A DNA stretch of 46,353 nt from Formivibrio sp. (lineage in GTDB: Bacteria > Pseudomonadota > Gammaproteobacteria > Burkholderiales > Chitinibacteraceae), in NCBI GenBank assembly GCA_031291275.1, contig JARLJJ010000209.1:1-46353 (forward strand), written 5' to 3'. The notes beneath the pieces are model-generated. The model made no database searches. It was given only the letters and a program-made list of their open reading frames with translations, and had not been told where the DNA came from. Shown here piece after piece: positions 44,951 to 46,353 of this stretch. The stretch's first letter is position 1. Every line of letters starts with the position of its first letter. A program made the position numbers and the translations under genes.

Positions 44951-46140
44951 TGCTGGATCTTGATTCTGCTCTGGTGCGATTGAGGGCGGTGGCCCGCCCT
45001 GTGACTGCTTCGGAAACCTTGCCCCTGGCACAGGCCTTGGGCCGGGTGCTGGCCGAAGCGGTGATCGCCCCGATCGACGTGCCGGGTTTTGACAATAGCG
45101 CGATGGATGGCTATGCACTGAATGTGGCGGATTTTTCGCAAGTGCTGGAAAGCTTTGCACTCAATGGCCGGATTGCGGCGGGCGAAGTTGGCGCTGCGCT
45201 GGCGCCGGGCGAGGCTGCGCGTATCTTTACCGGTGCGCCGATTCCGGATGGCGCCAACGTGGTGGCGATGCAGGAAGTGTGCGTCGCGGAGAACGGAAAA
45301 GTCCGCGTGGACGCGCCGCTCAAGACCGGCATGAATATCCGTCGTCGTGGCGAGGACATCAGCACCGGGCGCGTGGTGCTGGCCGCCGGGGCGCGCCTCG
45401 CGCCGCAGTCGCTCGGTCTGCTGGCTTCGATCGGTGTCGCGCAAGTCCAGGTGCTCGTCCCGCTGAAAGTGGCGCTGCTTTCTACCGGCAATGAGCTGAC
45501 CGAGCCGGGTCAGCCTTTGCTGCCTGGCAAGATCTACAACTCCAATCGTTATGCCTTGCTTGGCCTGCTGCAAAAGATGGGCTGTTCGGTAACGGATTTC
45601 GGCATCGTGCCGGATAATCTCGGTGCAACCGTATCGACGTTGGCCAGGGCCGCCGCAGATCACGACGTGGTGATGACCTCGGGCGGGGTGTCGGTTGGCG
45701 AGGAAGATCACGTCAAAATGGCCTTGCAGCAATTGGGTGAACTCGATTTGTGGCAAGTCAATATCAAGCCGGGCAAGCCGTTTGCGCTGGGGCGGATCGG
45801 CTCGGCCGATTTTATCGGGCTGCCGGGCAACCCGGTTTCGGCGTTCGTGACCTTCTTGATGCTGGCGCGACCGTTCTTGCTTGGCCGGATGGGGCTGGTC
45901 CACACCGATCCGCTGCGTTTGAAGCTATCCGCGGCATTTGAATGGCGCAAAGCGGACAAGCGGCACAACTTTTTGCGTGCGCGCTTGACCCATGACGGGC
46001 AGGTTGAATTGTTCCCGCATCAGGGGTCCGGCGTCCTGACCTCGCTGGTTTGGTCCGATGGCTTGGTAGAATTGGCTCCGGGCCGTACGGTGGCTCCGGG
46101 TGAGTGGGTGAGTTATCTTCCGCTCGCCAATCTTGTCTGA
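44947..46140 (+). CDS. moeA: Molybdopterin molybdenumtransferase
   Basis: Inserts molybdate into adenylylated molybdopterin. It has 397 residues. The [10 protein letters not shown] segment near residue 50 and the [12 protein letters not shown] and [11 protein letters not shown] motifs of the MoCF-binding domain are visible. It overlaps mobB by 4 nt and precedes moaD, forming a cofactor operon that serves NasA. Confidence 0.97.
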   Translation: MMLDLDSALVRLRAVARPVTASETLPLAQALGRVLAEAVIAPIDVPGFDNSAMDGYALNVADFSQVLESFALNGRIAAGEVGAALAPGEAARIFTGAPIPDGANVVAMQEVCVAENGKVRVDAPLKTGMNIRRRGEDISTGRVVLAAGARLAPQSLGLLASIGVAQVQVLVPLKVALLSTGNELTEPGQPLLPGKIYNSNRYALLGLLQKMGCSVTDFGIVPDNLGATVSTLARAAADHDVVMTSGGVSVGEEDHVKMALQQLGELDLWQVNIKPGKPFALGRIGSADFIGLPGNPVSAFVTFLMLARPFLLGRMGLVHTDPLRLKLSAAFEWRKADKRHNFLRARLTHDGQVELFPHQGSGVLTSLVWSDGLVELAPGRTVAPGEWVSYLPLANLV

Positions 46141-46149
46141 GCGTTTATC

Positions 46150-46353
46150 ATGCAAAAAATGAACACGATCCGGATTCTGTATTTCGCCCGTCTGCGAGAT
46201 GCTTTTTCTTGTGCCGAGGAATGTGTGGCGTTGCCGGGTGAGGTGCAAGACGTTGCCGGCCTGATCGCTTTGCTGGCTGCGCGCGGCGGAGTCTGGGCGG
46301 ATGAACTGGGCGGAAAGCGCGTGTTTCGCGTCGCGATCAACCAGGACATGGTC
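46150..46353 (+). CDS. moaD: Molybdopterin synthase sulfur-carrier subunit (partial)
   Basis: The small ubiquitin-like subunit whose C-terminal Gly-Gly carries sulfur for molybdopterin synthase. Translation from ATG 46150 gives MNTIRILYFARLRD after three leading residues, then a ubiquitin-like pattern (ALPGEVQDVAGLIALL). The frame is open to the window edge after 68 codons, so the C-terminal GG is not seen. It starts 9 nt after moeA. An alternative ATG is at 46159. moaE probably follows outside the window. Confidence 0.88.
   Translation, partial: MQKMNTIRILYFARLRDAFSCAEECVALPGEVQDVAGLIALLAARGGVWADELGGKRVFRVAINQDMV

Overview
The window reads as a chromosomal segment of a betaproteobacterium. 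Three things point there: the order TPR lipoprotein-lolB-ispE-tRNA-Gln-prs-rplY, the Mg-type (zinc-free) HemB, and a base composition that I judge moderately GC-rich by eye. Neisseriales or Rhodocyclales are my best guesses, but the sequence alone does not settle the order or genus. There is no rRNA, CRISPR array, prophage or complete insertion sequence.

Layout. Positions 1-7000 hold a P-type cation ATPase and two divergent diguanylate cyclases: a receiver-GGDEF protein and a PAS-GGDEF-hemerythrin protein. Positions 6834-13916 (mostly minus strand) are housekeeping: purE with purK, a GNAT acetyltransferase, hemB, a thioredoxin-like protein, a dynamin-like GTPase and mutM. In this block purK carries an in-frame two-helix membrane extension. 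Positions 14005-18961 (plus strand) are TPR lipoprotein, lolB, ispE, tRNA-Gln(UUG), prs and rplY.

Positions 19075-38174 form an assimilatory nitrate system: nasT (ANTAR antiterminator), the nitrate ABC transporter nrtA-nrtB-double ATPase, nasS (nitrate sensor), nirB-nirD (nitrite reductase) and nasA (nitrate reductase). Between nasS and nirB sits a complete L-rhamnonate catabolic cluster on the minus strand: rhmR, rhmD, rhmT, a fucO-like gene and rhmA. Positions 38220-46353 hold two MFS transporters, moaA, an NTF2-like GGDEF protein, a SirB-family protein, a GST, and mobB-moeA-moaD (partial). The molybdenum cofactor genes supply NasA.

Regulation can be read directly from the DNA. Sigma-54 (-24/-12) elements precede nrtA, nasS and nirB, and a perfect NtrC dyad lies about 100 bp upstream of the nirB start point. 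The nrtA and nirB leaders share one design: a hexaloop hairpin near the 5' end, spacer hairpins, then a second A1/G4 hexaloop hairpin whose 3' arm overlaps the 5' arm of an intrinsic terminator. This is the RNA target expected for NasT. I infer that nitrogen starvation (NtrC/sigma-54) starts transcription and that nitrate, through NasS releasing NasT, lets it continue into the genes.

Other notable structures are a pair of about 210-bp inverted repeats between nirD and nasA, a palindrome-rich repeat before moaA, and operator-like repeats around rhmR and rhmD.
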